A stretch of DNA of 64,000 bases from G965232465 sp965276005 (GTDB lineage Bacteria > Pseudomonadota > Alphaproteobacteria > JAQWUY01). Each line of letters opens with the position of its first letter. Position 1 is the first letter of the stretch. The notes beneath the pieces are model-generated. The model did not search any database and was not told the DNA's origin. It saw nothing but the letters and a program-made list of their open reading frames with translations. Below, in pieces: positions 28,325 to 37,419 of this stretch. Location of the stretch: positions 124,001 to 188,000 of the forward strand of contig OZ254962.1 of the NCBI GenBank assembly GCA_965276005.1. The letters run 5' to 3'. Position numbers and translations under genes: made by a program.

Positions 28325-28465
28325 AAGACAAGATGTTTGTGGGGTGCACCAAAAGCGGTTGCAACCGCTGAGGGCTTTAGCCCGATGTGGTGCTCGATGC
28401 GGGGGGGAAGTGCGTGCGGTAAAATCCACATTGTACGCACGGGGGGCGGAGCCCCCTAGACTCAC
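28325..28465 (+). ncRNA. Candidate structured leader or small RNA before bcp
   Basis: Directly behind a strong promoter lie several GC-rich hairpins. They are the palindrome AGCGGTTGCAACCGCT (28354-28369), GGGCTTTAGCCC (28372-28383), an outer GGTGC/GCACC-type pairing around both, GTGCGT paired with ACGCAC (to 28440), and GGGGGC-GGA-GCCCCC (28442-28456). The arrangement looks like a multi-branched RNA. No known riboswitch or housekeeping RNA was recognised. It could be a regulatory leader of bcp or a separate RNA. Confidence 0.45.
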
Positions 28466-28540
28466 ATAATAAGCCAAAGACTGAAATATAGCCCATACAT
28501 TACGGCATAGACCATAACTTCAACACGAAAGGATTTTACA

Positions 28541-29017
28541 ATGACCTATTCCCTATCTGCACACGATTTAATCGGTACCCCCGCCCCAGATTTTACCGCC
28601 CCTGCCAGTGGTGGTAAAACTTTGTCATTGTCAGGGTTTCGGGGGCAAAAAGTGGTGTTGTACTTTTATCCCAAAGACATGACCCCCGGTTGCACTACCC
28701 AGCTGTGTGATTTTACCAACCACTATCCACAAATTGCCGATCACAACGCTATTGTGCTTGGCGTATCCCTAGACAGTCCAACAAAACACGACACATTTAT
28801 TGCCAAACATAATGCGGTGTTTGATTTGATCAGCGACGATGCGGACGCCACAATTTGTAAAGCGTACAGAGTATGGCACCCCAAAAAATTTATGGGACGG
28901 GAATTTTTAGGTATTGTCCGCAGTACTTTTATTATCGATGAACAAGGCACCATCACCCATGTAATAAGCCCGGTGAAAGTAAAAAATCACATTGTCGATG
29001 TGTTAGATAGGTTGTAA
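28541..29017 (+). CDS. bcp: Peroxiredoxin of the BCP/PrxQ type
   Basis: This thioredoxin-dependent peroxidase of 158 residues reduces hydrogen peroxide and organic peroxides. The peroxidatic Cys51 and resolving Cys56 lie in KDMTPGCTTQLCDF, the five-residue spacing of PrxQ/BCP. The rest (VSLDSPTKHDTFIAKH, STFIIDEQGTI) is typical. The start follows GAAAGGATTTTACA. The long structured leader upstream may regulate it. Confidence 0.95.
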   Translation: MTYSLSAHDLIGTPAPDFTAPASGGKTLSLSGFRGQKVVLYFYPKDMTPGCTTQLCDFTNHYPQIADHNAIVLGVSLDSPTKHDTFIAKHNAVFDLISDDADATICKAYRVWHPKKFMGREFLGIVRSTFIIDEQGTITHVISPVKVKNHIVDVLDRL

Positions 29018-29072
29018 AAAGTGTCCTGTACACAAAATTCTCCTGTTTTTTCTGTGGTGGGAAAAGGGTGTT

Positions 29073-30194
29073 TTATCTGTCGTTTAAGGGCGGGACACTG
29101 CGGGCGTTTTCGCCTGTGTATGCACTGAGGGGGCGGATAAGTTTATTGTCCGCTTGTTGTTCCATTATATGTGCCGACCACCCGGTGGTACGGGCCATGA
29201 CAAACAACGGGGTAAATATGGGAATGTCAAAGCCCATCAAATAATACGCAGGCCCGGCGGGCAAGTCCAAATTGGGGTGAATGCCTTTGCTGTCGACCAT
29301 GTGCTTGTCCCAAATTTTGTAAATATCCATCCATCTGGTTTCGCCTTTTATGTGGCACATTTTAAAAAACGCATCACGCATGGTGGGGACTCGGCTGTCG
29401 CCGTTGCGGTATACCCGATGTCCAAAGCCCATGATTTTGCGTTTGTTGTCTAGGGCGTCCCGCATCCACGCCCGGGCTTTTTCTGGGGTTTTAACTTCTA
29501 GCATAGCGTGCATAACCGCTTCGTTTGCCCCGCCGTGTAAGGGACCTTTTAAGGAGCCGATAGCACCAGCGGTGGCACTGTATATATCAGAGATCGACGA
29601 TGTGATAGTGCGGGCGGTAAATGTGGAGGCATTAAAGCTGTGTTCCGCATATAAGGTCATCGATATATCGAAACATGTGACAATTTCCGTTTCCGGCACG
29701 GTGCCGAAGACCATGTGAAACACATTTTCGCTGTACGATAAGTTTGGATTGGGGTCGATAATGGGTTTATTTGTGCGAATCCGTGCGATTGCCGCTACAA
29801 TGGTTGGCAAGCACGCATACATACGGTACGCCATATGCAAGGTTTTTTGCGGATCTGTGTAATCGGCGGGGGTTTCCTCTTGCCCCAAGTACGATAGGGC
29901 GGTGCGTACCAAGTCCATCGGGTGGGCGTGTTTATTAAACCCTTCGATAACCGTCTTTAACCGGTCGCTAATCGGGCGAAGTGTGCGTTCTAAGCGTTGA
30001 AATGCCGTCAGTTCGGCACGATTCGGTAAGTGTCCATTTAACAGCAAATGGGCGACTTCTTCGAAACAGCACGATGTCGCCAAATCCTGTACCGCATATC
30101 CCCGATAGGTCAAGGAATTTATTTCGGGCATTACTTTCGACACGGTCGTTGTGTCGACAACCACGCCCGCCAGTCCATATTGAATATCAGTCAT
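29073..30194 (-). CDS. prpC: 2-methylcitrate synthase
   Basis: It condenses propionyl-CoA with oxaloacetate to 2-methylcitrate. It has 373 residues and belongs to the short citrate synthase type II group. Catalytic regions are visible: LHGGANEAVM, GFGHRVYRNGDSR, and the C-terminal RPLSAYTG. The opening GLAGVVVDTTTVSKVMPEINSLTYRGY is typical of PrpC rather than GltA. It is the last gene of gntR-prpD-prpB-prpC. The start follows AAGGAAAAATATT. Confidence 0.94.
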   Translation of the reverse strand: MTDIQYGLAGVVVDTTTVSKVMPEINSLTYRGYAVQDLATSCCFEEVAHLLLNGHLPNRAELTAFQRLERTLRPISDRLKTVIEGFNKHAHPMDLVRTALSYLGQEETPADYTDPQKTLHMAYRMYACLPTIVAAIARIRTNKPIIDPNPNLSYSENVFHMVFGTVPETEIVTCFDISMTLYAEHSFNASTFTARTITSSISDIYSATAGAIGSLKGPLHGGANEAVMHAMLEVKTPEKARAWMRDALDNKRKIMGFGHRVYRNGDSRVPTMRDAFFKMCHIKGETRWMDIYKIWDKHMVDSKGIHPNLDLPAGPAYYLMGFDIPIFTPLFVMARTTGWSAHIMEQQADNKLIRPLSAYTGENARSVPPLNDR

Positions 30195-30211
30195 AATATT
30201 TTTCCTTATAT

Positions 30212-30276
30212 TGTCTGTTGTGGTTTACATCAAAATTTTTCATATTTTATTATCTGTTGTGGTTTAAGTCAAAATT
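30212..30276. repeat. Tandem copy of the prpB 3' end
   Basis: A 26-base stretch covering the last prpB codons (30251-30276) is repeated at 30212-30237 with three differences and a 39-base (13-codon) offset. The copy lies in the prpB-prpC gap after the prpB stop, as if the gene tail had been tandemly duplicated. Confidence 0.75.
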
Positions 30277-31155
30277 GCTTATGTGTTTATCAAAACGGCT
30301 GTACTGTTCATATTGCAAGGTTGCGTATAAATCTTTGCGGTGCTGCATGTGTTGTAACAGGTCGTTTTGATGTCCTTTTGCTTTAATGTCTTGCAATCCC
30401 CGTACGACCGCCCCGATGGCAAGCCGCCATGTGGTTACGGGGTAAATCACCAAGTTATAGCCCAGTTGTTTTAATTGGGCATAGGTAAATAAATCGGACT
30501 TGCCGAATTCGGTCATATTGGCGAGTAACGGCACGGATAGGGCGTTGCGAAACGCTTCGAATTCGCTGAGATTTTTTAAGGCTTCGGGGAATACCACATC
30601 TGCCCCCGCATCGACATAGGCTTTGGCACGGTCGATGGCACGGTCTAGCCCTTCGACTGCCCGTGCGTCTGTGCGTGCTATAATGACAAAATGTGCGTCT
30701 TGGCGGCATTGGGCGGCGGCGGATATTTTGGCACACATATCGCCTGCAGACACCAACAATTTGTTGTCCAAATGTCCACAGCGTTTGGGCAAAACTTGGT
30801 CTTCGAAGTGGCAGCCGGCAAGCCCGTGTTGTTCAAAAATCTGTAGCGTTCGTGCCGCATTTATAGCTTCGCCAAAGCCCGTGTCCCCATCGATAATACA
30901 GGGTAAATTGGTGGCACGGGCAATTTGTCCGCCCCGATAGGCAACCTCTGACAAAGTGGTCAAACCAATATCCGGCAGCCCCAAATCAGCGGACAACACC
31001 CCCCCAGAAATATATACAACGGGAAAGCCGGCGTTTTCTATTTCCATAGCAACCATCGGGGCAAACGCTCCTGGGGCTTGTAACAAATCCCCAGATGCCA
31101 ATTTTTGTCTTAAATCGAGGCGTTTTTCCGCATCGGATGTCGTTGAGTGTAACAT
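30250..31155 (-). CDS. prpB: Methylisocitrate lyase
   Basis: It splits 2-methylisocitrate into pyruvate and succinate, the last step of the methylcitrate cycle. It has 301 residues. The active-site loop is KRCGHLDNK (isocitrate lyase superfamily KxCGH), preceded by HFEDQVLP; PCIIDGDTGFGEA and IIARTDARAVEGLDRAIDRA bind metal and substrate. The start follows AAGGACTCGTACC. It sits between prpD and prpC. Confidence 0.95.
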   Translation of the reverse strand: MLHSTTSDAEKRLDLRQKLASGDLLQAPGAFAPMVAMEIENAGFPVVYISGGVLSADLGLPDIGLTTLSEVAYRGGQIARATNLPCIIDGDTGFGEAINAARTLQIFEQHGLAGCHFEDQVLPKRCGHLDNKLLVSAGDMCAKISAAAQCRQDAHFVIIARTDARAVEGLDRAIDRAKAYVDAGADVVFPEALKNLSEFEAFRNALSVPLLANMTEFGKSDLFTYAQLKQLGYNLVIYPVTTWRLAIGAVVRGLQDIKAKGHQNDLLQHMQHRKDLYATLQYEQYSRFDKHISNFDLNHNR

Positions 31156-31180
31156 GGTACGAGTCCTTATTGTAATACTG

Positions 31181-32719
31181 TTAAAAAATACCTTGTTGAT
31201 TGGCGGTGTTGCTCAGTACCGTCTCAAGCGGTGCCGCCACATTTAGCTGTGTGACTTCTGCCGCTGTCAATGTGGGCAACCGTTGCACCAAGTCGAGGAA
31301 CCGTTGGCTTTCGCTGTCGCTGATGACATTGGCGGTTAGCATATTAAATTTGTCGATATAATCCGATCTCCCCCAAGGTGTCCGCCCTAACGGGTGGGCG
31401 TTGGCAACTGCCATTTCGTCCGTAAACACGGTGCCATCGTTTAGGGTAATTTCCAACCGTCCGCCAAACGCCTTGACATTCGGATCGGTGGCGTGGTAAC
31501 GCTGTGTCCACTTTTTGTCCTCGACGGTTGTAATTTTATGCCACAGTGCCACTGTATCCGCCCGATGGGCACGACTAGGGGCGTACGACTCCACATGGTG
31601 CCATGTGCGGTCTTGCAGGGCGACGGCGATAATGTACATAATCGAATGATCGAGGGTTTCTCGGCTGGCATGGGGATCGCTTTTTTGTGGGTCGTTGGCA
31701 CCGGTACCGATAACATAGTGGGTGTGGTGCGAAGTGTGTAGCACCACTTGTTTTACTTGCGACCAATCGCCCCCGGTGGCGTGTGCCACTTGTTCGCCTA
31801 AGGCACAGCACATGTCGATAATGGCTTGTGCTTGGTATTCGGCTGAGTGTTGTTTGGTATAGGTTTCTAAAATAGCCCGTTTTGGCGTTCCCATTGCCGG
31901 TAGAGGCACGGTGTAGTGGGAGTCGAATCCGTCTAACATCGATGCCAGTACAGACTCTTCGCCCTCGTAAATAGGCGAAGGTGCCCCTTGTCCCCGCATA
32001 CAGCGGTCGACCGCCTCGATTGCCAGTTTTGTCGCATGGGCGGGGGCGTAGGCTTTCCATGTGGAAATGTCCCCTTTGCGGGATTGGCGGGTGGTACAGG
32101 TTACATGTAATGCCTGTTGAATCGCTTGGTAAATCACTTCCGTATCTAGGTGTAACAGAGTCCCCAAACCGCCGGCGGTTGCTGGACCAATGTGGGCGAT
32201 GTGGTCGATTTTGTGTTTGTGTAGGCAAATGCCTTTTACCAAGTTTACATGTAATTCGTATGCGGTGGCGATGGCTTTTAATATATCTGCACCGCTTTTG
32301 TGTTTTTGCTGTGCCACTGCCAAAATAGGGGGAATGTTATCGCCCGGGTGGGAATATTCTGCCGCCAAAAAAGTATCGTGGTAATCCAATTCCCGCACCG
32401 CTGTGCCGTTTACCCAACACGCCCACTCCGCACATACGGTTATCTGGTTGGGCATACCGAATACGGTGGCACCGTTTTGTCTTGGGTGGGCAAGTGCCAT
32501 TTCCCGTGCCGATACCACCGATGAACGGTTTAACGATGCAATGGCAACGGCGGCGTTGTCGATAATACGGTTTATCACCATATCGGCAACATCTGTGTCG
32601 ATGGGGGTGTGGTCGCTGGCAACGGCTGCCAATTTCCACGCTAATTGGTGGTGTTTTACCAATGTGTCTTTTTCGAGGGCGACCTTGACAATATGATTTT
32701 GTATAGATGGGTTGTGCAT
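31181..32719 (-). CDS. prpD: 2-methylcitrate dehydratase
   Basis: This MmgE/PrpD-family enzyme of 512 residues dehydrates 2-methylcitrate to methylaconitate/methylisocitrate. Typical segments are WVNGTAVRELDYHDTFLAAEYSHPGDNIPP near residue 110 and RTPWGRSDYIDKFNMLT near the C-terminus. The iron-free PrpD route means that no acnD/prpF pair is needed. The start follows AAGGACACGAACT. It is second in the operon, after the GntR regulator. Confidence 0.95.
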   Translation of the reverse strand: MHNPSIQNHIVKVALEKDTLVKHHQLAWKLAAVASDHTPIDTDVADMVINRIIDNAAVAIASLNRSSVVSAREMALAHPRQNGATVFGMPNQITVCAEWACWVNGTAVRELDYHDTFLAAEYSHPGDNIPPILAVAQQKHKSGADILKAIATAYELHVNLVKGICLHKHKIDHIAHIGPATAGGLGTLLHLDTEVIYQAIQQALHVTCTTRQSRKGDISTWKAYAPAHATKLAIEAVDRCMRGQGAPSPIYEGEESVLASMLDGFDSHYTVPLPAMGTPKRAILETYTKQHSAEYQAQAIIDMCCALGEQVAHATGGDWSQVKQVVLHTSHHTHYVIGTGANDPQKSDPHASRETLDHSIMYIIAVALQDRTWHHVESYAPSRAHRADTVALWHKITTVEDKKWTQRYHATDPNVKAFGGRLEITLNDGTVFTDEMAVANAHPLGRTPWGRSDYIDKFNMLTANVISDSESQRFLDLVQRLPTLTAAEVTQLNVAAPLETVLSNTANQQGIF

Positions 32720-32736
32720 AGTTCGTGTCCTTTGTT

Positions 32737-33393
32737 TTATGTGGTTTGCATGGCAATAGTTTTTAAAATATTGTTATGGGAAAAGTGCAGGTGGCGATTC
32801 ATGTACAACCGTGCCAGTTCCCCATCACGGTTGTAAATAGCCGCTAAAATTTGGCGGTGTTCGTGTAATGCTTCATCGGCTCTACGACCTTCCCAAGTGT
32901 GTTGGTTACGGCATATTTGCAGCCGCACATAGAGCTCTTCGTTTAGAATTTGTTGTAAATAGGCGTTGTGGCTGGCTTGGATAATAGCCTTGTGAAAATC
33001 GTTGTTTTCGTTTTGCGTGATATAGGTGCCATCGCCTTTGGCAACGATCCGCTGTGCGTGGCTATCCAGTAACGCCTGCAACATGTGCAATTCTGCATCG
33101 GTGATATTGCGACAGGCGGATTCCACCGCCATACATTCCAACACCAACCGTATACTTAGTAAATCTTCCGCCTGTTTGAGGCTGACCCCTTGAATCCGTG
33201 CCCCCACATTGGGAACAAAAGAAATTAACGATTTTGATTCCAATTTCCGCAACACCTCCCGAATAGGTCCCCGGGAAGTGCCGAACTGAGTCGCCAAAGA
33301 TTGCTCATTCAGCTTCTGGTTAGGTTTCAACGCACCGGTAATAATCGATTGGCTGATCGATTCGTATAAATATGCAGTGGTTACTTTTGGCAT
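32737..33393 (-). CDS. GntR-family (FadR/FCD group) regulator of the prp genes
   Basis: This 218-residue regulator has an N-terminal winged helix (KLNEQSLATQFGTSRGPIREVLRKLESKSLI), then an all-helical FCD ligand-binding domain with the metal-binding Asp/His positions (ENNDFHKAIIQASHN, HEHRQILAAI). The ATG at 33393 follows GAGGGCACAC and is preferred to a TTG four codons earlier. It heads the prpDBC operon and is divergent from prpE. It probably binds the two TTGTnnACAA sites at 33454 and 33516 and senses a methylcitrate-cycle metabolite; both points are inference. Confidence 0.9.
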   Translation of the reverse strand: MPKVTTAYLYESISQSIITGALKPNQKLNEQSLATQFGTSRGPIREVLRKLESKSLISFVPNVGARIQGVSLKQAEDLLSIRLVLECMAVESACRNITDAELHMLQALLDSHAQRIVAKGDGTYITQNENNDFHKAIIQASHNAYLQQILNEELYVRLQICRNQHTWEGRRADEALHEHRQILAAIYNRDGELARLYMNRHLHFSHNNILKTIAMQTT

Positions 33394-33449
33394 GTGTGCC
33401 CTCAAAATGGTTTATAATCCTATATGGAGTATGGATAGCATACTTTATT

Positions 33450-33467
33450 TATATTGTCAACAATATA
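33450..33467. promoter_or_regulatory. GntR-type operator 1 over the gntR-prp -35
   Basis: The sequence TATATTGTCAACAATATA is an inverted repeat with a TTGT-CA-ACAA core. Read on the minus strand it contains TTGACA, the likely -35 of the gntR-prpDBC promoter. It shares its core with operator 2 in opposite orientation, 62 bases away centre to centre. Confidence 0.75.
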
Positions 33468-33514
33468 AACATATTTTTTGTTAAAAAGTATATTTTTTAT
33501 AAAAAACAAACAAA

Positions 33515-33528
33515 ATTGTTGACAATAT
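33515..33528. promoter_or_regulatory. GntR-type operator 2 over the prpE -35
   Basis: ATTGTTGACAATAT is the reverse complement of the core of operator 1. It overlaps the TTGACA of the prpE promoter, so a bound repressor would block RNA polymerase. Confidence 0.75.
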
Positions 33529-33547
33529 AGCCAAATACATGTTTAAT
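33519..33547 (+). promoter_or_regulatory. Promoter of prpE
   Basis: TTGACA (33519-33524), 17 bases, then TTTAAT (33542-33547). Transcription should start near 33554, about 50 bases before the prpE ATG. Confidence 0.75.
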
Positions 33548-33602
33548 GGTACATATACAAAGATACGACACACCCTTTTTATTAAGCAAAAGAGAGCACA
33601 CC

Positions 33603-35480
33603 ATGAGCGATTTAAAAACTTTACAACAGCAAGCACAGCAATCCCCAGACACCTATTGGGGTGAAAATGCCCAACACATACATTGGTTTCAGCCATTCGA
33701 TAGGGTACTAAATGACGACAATCCCCCATTTTATACATGGTTTACGGGCGGGCGGACGAATGCTTGTTACAATGCCATTGACCGTCATGTGTTTGAGGGG
33801 CGGGGCGATCAGACGGCAATTATTTACGACAGCCCCGTTACCGATACAAAATCGAAAATTTCTTATAAACAGCTACAAGACGAAGTGGCAAGGGTGGCGT
33901 TTTGGCTACAAATGCAAGGGGTTAGCAAGGGCGATGTGGTGCTGATTTACATGCCGATGATTCCACAAGCGGCGATGGCGATGTTGGCGTGTGCCAGAAT
34001 CGGAGCGATTCACAATGTGGTATTTGGCGGTTTTGCCCCCCGGGAACTGCAGTTGCGAATCGATCATTCGAATCCCAATGTGATTATAACGGCGTCTTGT
34101 GGTGTCGAACCGAAACGCATTGTAGAATACCAAAATATTCTCGAACAGGCGTTGCAATCGTCCGTTCACAAAGTCAAACACCTGTTAATATACGATCGCA
34201 GCGAACACCTGTGGCAAGTACAACAGCAGCGGGATACCATTTGGCAACAGACCATTCCGCAAATGGAAAAAGCATCGGTGGTGCCGGTCGAATCCGAACA
34301 CCCGTTGTATATTTTGTATACCAGCGGCAGTACCGGCATGCCTAAGGGGGTACGGCGGGACACCGGCGGATATATCACCGCTTTAAAGTGGTCGATGACT
34401 CATATTTACGATATACAAGCGGGCGAAGTGTATTGGTCTGCATCCGATGTGGGCTGGGTTGTGGGGCATTCGTATATTGTCTATGCACCATTGCTACACG
34501 GGTGTACGACCGTGATGTTCGAAGGAAAACCCGTTGGCACCCCAGATGCGGGCGTGTTTTGGCGGATTATCGACGAATATAAAGTGTCGTGCCTATTCAC
34601 CGCCCCGACGGCGATTCGGGCTATTAAGCGGGAAGATTATGAGGGGGGTGAATTTCAAAAGTATACCTTAAACAGCCTGCGAACGCTGTTCTTGGCAGGG
34701 GAGCGGTGCGATCCGGATACTTTGTATTGGTTGCAAGATCGCACCGGCAAACCGGTTATCGATCACTGGTGGCAGACGGAAACGGGCTGGGCAATTGCTG
34801 CTAACTGTTGGGGGATCGAACGCCAAGACATTCGTGCCGGTTCCCCTACGACCGCTGTGCCGGGGTACCAAGTCGAAGTATTAGGCAAGGACAAAAAACC
34901 GCTGCCGGCGGGGGTTATGGGTGAAATTTGTATCAAATTGCCGTTGCCGCCGGGGTGCTTACAAACCATTTGGAACGATGACGGGCGGTTTATCAATTCG
35001 TACTTGTCAGAGTTTCCCGGATACTACCAAACCGGCGATGCGGGCATTATCGATGAAGACGGATACATATATGTCATGTCCCGATCGGACGACATTATCA
35101 ATGTGGCGGGACACCGCTTGTCGACGGGGGCGATGGAGGAGGTGCTGTCCGAATACAAAGATGTTGCCGAATGTGCGGTGGTTGCCAAAAAATGTAAAAT
35201 CAAAGGACACCGTCCAGTAGGGTTTGTGGTGTTAAAAAGCGGACTAAAACGGGATGCGGCGGCGTTGGAAAAAGCCCTCAAACAAACCATTCGGGATCAT
35301 ATCGGTCCGATTGCCGATATGGACAGGGTATACACCGTACCGTTGTTGCCCAAAACCCGTTCCGGTAAAGTGTTACGGGGTACCCTAAGAAAAATGGTCG
35401 ATGGGGAACAATTTACCATGCCAAACACCATTGAAAATCCTACCGCTATCGACAATATACAGTCTCTGTTAAACACATAA
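33603..35480 (+). CDS. prpE: Propionyl-CoA synthetase (acyl-CoA synthetase family)
   Basis: This AMP-forming ligase makes propionyl-CoA from propionate, ATP and CoA. It has 625 residues. The P-loop-like motif is YTSGSTGMPKGVRRDTGG, the hinge region is MSRSDDIINVAGHRLSTGAMEE, and the catalytic lysine lies in RSGKVLRGTLRK near the end. WWQTETGW is the core A5 motif. The ATG at 33603 is chosen because the promoter -10 covers earlier in-frame codons and an AGAGAG element precedes it. It is divergent from the prp operon, which uses its product. Confidence 0.93.
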   Translation: MSDLKTLQQQAQQSPDTYWGENAQHIHWFQPFDRVLNDDNPPFYTWFTGGRTNACYNAIDRHVFEGRGDQTAIIYDSPVTDTKSKISYKQLQDEVARVAFWLQMQGVSKGDVVLIYMPMIPQAAMAMLACARIGAIHNVVFGGFAPRELQLRIDHSNPNVIITASCGVEPKRIVEYQNILEQALQSSVHKVKHLLIYDRSEHLWQVQQQRDTIWQQTIPQMEKASVVPVESEHPLYILYTSGSTGMPKGVRRDTGGYITALKWSMTHIYDIQAGEVYWSASDVGWVVGHSYIVYAPLLHGCTTVMFEGKPVGTPDAGVFWRIIDEYKVSCLFTAPTAIRAIKREDYEGGEFQKYTLNSLRTLFLAGERCDPDTLYWLQDRTGKPVIDHWWQTETGWAIAANCWGIERQDIRAGSPTTAVPGYQVEVLGKDKKPLPAGVMGEICIKLPLPPGCLQTIWNDDGRFINSYLSEFPGYYQTGDAGIIDEDGYIYVMSRSDDIINVAGHRLSTGAMEEVLSEYKDVAECAVVAKKCKIKGHRPVGFVVLKSGLKRDAAALEKALKQTIRDHIGPIADMDRVYTVPLLPKTRSGKVLRGTLRKMVDGEQFTMPNTIENPTAIDNIQSLLNT

Positions 35481-35505
35481 CACAATATGTACAGCACACA
35501 CCACC

Positions 35506-35536
35506 CGGGGCGATACTCTATAGGAGTGTCGCCCCG
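35506..35536 (+). terminator. Stem-loop terminator after prpE
   Basis: CGGGGCGATACTC (35506-35518) pairs with GAGTGTCGCCCCG (35524-35536), a 13-base-pair stem with one G-T pair and a five-base loop. The T-rich stretch follows only after some bases (GGTTTTATG), so efficiency is uncertain. Confidence 0.6.
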
Positions 35537-35610
35537 AATGGTTTTATGTGCACTTTTTTTCGGTGTGACATATTTAATACATAAAAAAACACAAAATGTC
35601 AAATAAAATC

Positions 35611-35640
35611 TTGACACCGAAAAAAAAAAAAATGTATTCT
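35611..35640 (+). promoter_or_regulatory. Promoter of the inverse autotransporter gene
   Basis: TTGACA (35611-35616), 18 bases including a run of 13 A, and TATTCT (35635-35640). The homopolymeric A tract in the spacer could slip and phase-vary promoter strength, as in several adhesin genes; that is inference. Confidence 0.65.
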
Positions 35641-35701
35641 GGGGTAGGTATGCCCTTGTAAATAGGGCGGTTTCTTAACAAAATTAAAAGGATTTTTGAC
35701 A

Positions 35702-37402
35702 ATGAAAAAAATATTTTTTATCAGTACAAGTGCGGTTTTACTTACATGGGCAACCCCTATATTAACCAACGACACGGATACAGTGGTAAGTCGCAGCGGC
35801 GATGTATTGGTCGATTCGGTAAACAAAAAAGGCATTTTTCAATGGCTCGAGGGCGGCTTTGGCTATACAAACAAAAAACTCAGTTATGACCTAACCGCCT
35901 TTAAGGTGTTACGGGAAAACAAGAGTGCCGTCCGGTACCTACAAACCTCTTTACGCCGTAAGGGAGCGGAAAACACTTTTAATATTGGCTTTGGCACCCG
36001 TAACGCTATCAATGATGCCAGAACAACCCTTATAGGGGCAAATATATTTATCGACAGCAAAGACGGTGCCGGCAAGTTTTATACATTCGGCAATAAAGCC
36101 TATAAACGCTTATCGCTTGGTCTGGAATTGAAAACTGGGGCATTCGATCTATCGGCAAATATGTATCGTCCTATGGGCAGTGCGGTTATTTTAGGGCGAA
36201 AGGTTATGAAAGGCTTCGACATGACCGCCAAAGGCAATATTCCCAGTTTCGAATCGCTTAGTGTGGGTTTAAACACCTATAAATTCGATGGGGTTGCCGA
36301 CAAGGTCGAACAGGGTAACAAACTGATTGTCGAGTATAAACCGAACAGTATCATAACGATTCGGGGCGAATACGACAAACCGAAATCGTCATCGGCACAA
36401 ACCAATGTATACGCCGGCTTTAAATTTGCTTTTGGTACGACGAATACTATGCAACAAAACAGCGGCGGCACCGCATGGCACAAACGCTATGACAAGGTCG
36501 AGCGAAGTTATGAAGTCAAAACAGCCGAAACTGCAAAATCTGCACCATCGGCACCCTATAAAGGTCAAATAAGTTCCGAATCCCGAAGCGGTTCGGGCAA
36601 ATGGGGCAGTGGACAGACATATACCACCGATTACAAGCTAAAACTCTCTGATACAGTAGACGGTGTGACAGAGACCTTTACAATAGCGGACTTTACCTTT
36701 GCGATAGTGGCAAGCCAAGCGGGCTATACCCCGACCACTGCCAATATTGTTAGCGGTGATGATTTGAATACTGCCATCGATACAAACAATGGTACCATTA
36801 AGCCGGATCAGCTGACTAAGGGCGGTACATTACTGGTAAAAATCACCCGTCAGACCAAAGGGGACTTGCCGCAAGTTGTCGAATACCAAAATTTTACCGT
36901 CGACAAACAGGACTATCCCATCGTTATAGACAGCAAATACACATCGGCAACACAAGCCCTAGCCAATCGCCTAAAAACCTCTAACATACTGTTATCTTTT
37001 AGTACAGGGGGTTTTGGTTTTATGTTGAGCACAGCAGGCTTAACCAGTGCTGTCTTATCCGATGACGATTTAGACTCATTGTTGGCGGTAACAAAAATAA
37101 ACGATATTAGCGATGTTACGGCGATAGAGGCAGGGGCAACTGCTGCAGTTATTGCTGAATCTGCTACTGAAAATATAAAACTTTTTGGTGGAGTTAGTGG
37201 CAGTCGAATAACAGGAAATGAAACTGAGGTTTTAACAAAAATTCGTACTGAGCTAAAAAACAGAACAGGAGTATATATTGCAAGACAAACGGGAAATGGT
37301 CATGCCAAAAAAGTTCTAAAACTACGGATTCAAATAGATGCAGATACGGGGGATAAGTACAACGCCTATGATGACATTTTGTATCTGGTTACTGCGGATT
37401 AA
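35702..37402 (+). CDS. Inverse autotransporter (intimin/invasin-type) adhesin
   Basis: This 566-residue protein has a signal peptide (MKKIFFISTSAVLLTWATP). An intimin-type beta-barrel domain follows at about residues 50-240: FNIGFGTRNAIND, TLIGANIFIDSKDG, RLSLGLELKTGAFDLSANMYRPMG, then YAGFKFAFG. In inverse autotransporters the barrel is N-terminal and the passenger is exported C-terminally. Here the passenger (about residues 280-566) has no recognised Ig-like repeats and is Thr/Asp-rich. No LysM domain was seen. It follows its own promoter with the ribosome site AAAAGGA. Its 3' end touches a sucB fragment and recurs at 57795-57832. Confidence 0.8.
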   Translation: MKKIFFISTSAVLLTWATPILTNDTDTVVSRSGDVLVDSVNKKGIFQWLEGGFGYTNKKLSYDLTAFKVLRENKSAVRYLQTSLRRKGAENTFNIGFGTRNAINDARTTLIGANIFIDSKDGAGKFYTFGNKAYKRLSLGLELKTGAFDLSANMYRPMGSAVILGRKVMKGFDMTAKGNIPSFESLSVGLNTYKFDGVADKVEQGNKLIVEYKPNSIITIRGEYDKPKSSSAQTNVYAGFKFAFGTTNTMQQNSGGTAWHKRYDKVERSYEVKTAETAKSAPSAPYKGQISSESRSGSGKWGSGQTYTTDYKLKLSDTVDGVTETFTIADFTFAIVASQAGYTPTTANIVSGDDLNTAIDTNNGTIKPDQLTKGGTLLVKITRQTKGDLPQVVEYQNFTVDKQDYPIVIDSKYTSATQALANRLKTSNILLSFSTGGFGFMLSTAGLTSAVLSDDDLDSLLAVTKINDISDVTAIEAGATAAVIAESATENIKLFGGVSGSRITGNETEVLTKIRTELKNRTGVYIARQTGNGHAKKVLKLRIQIDADTGDKYNAYDDILYLVTAD

Positions 37403-37419
37403 ACCCATACAAAAGCACA

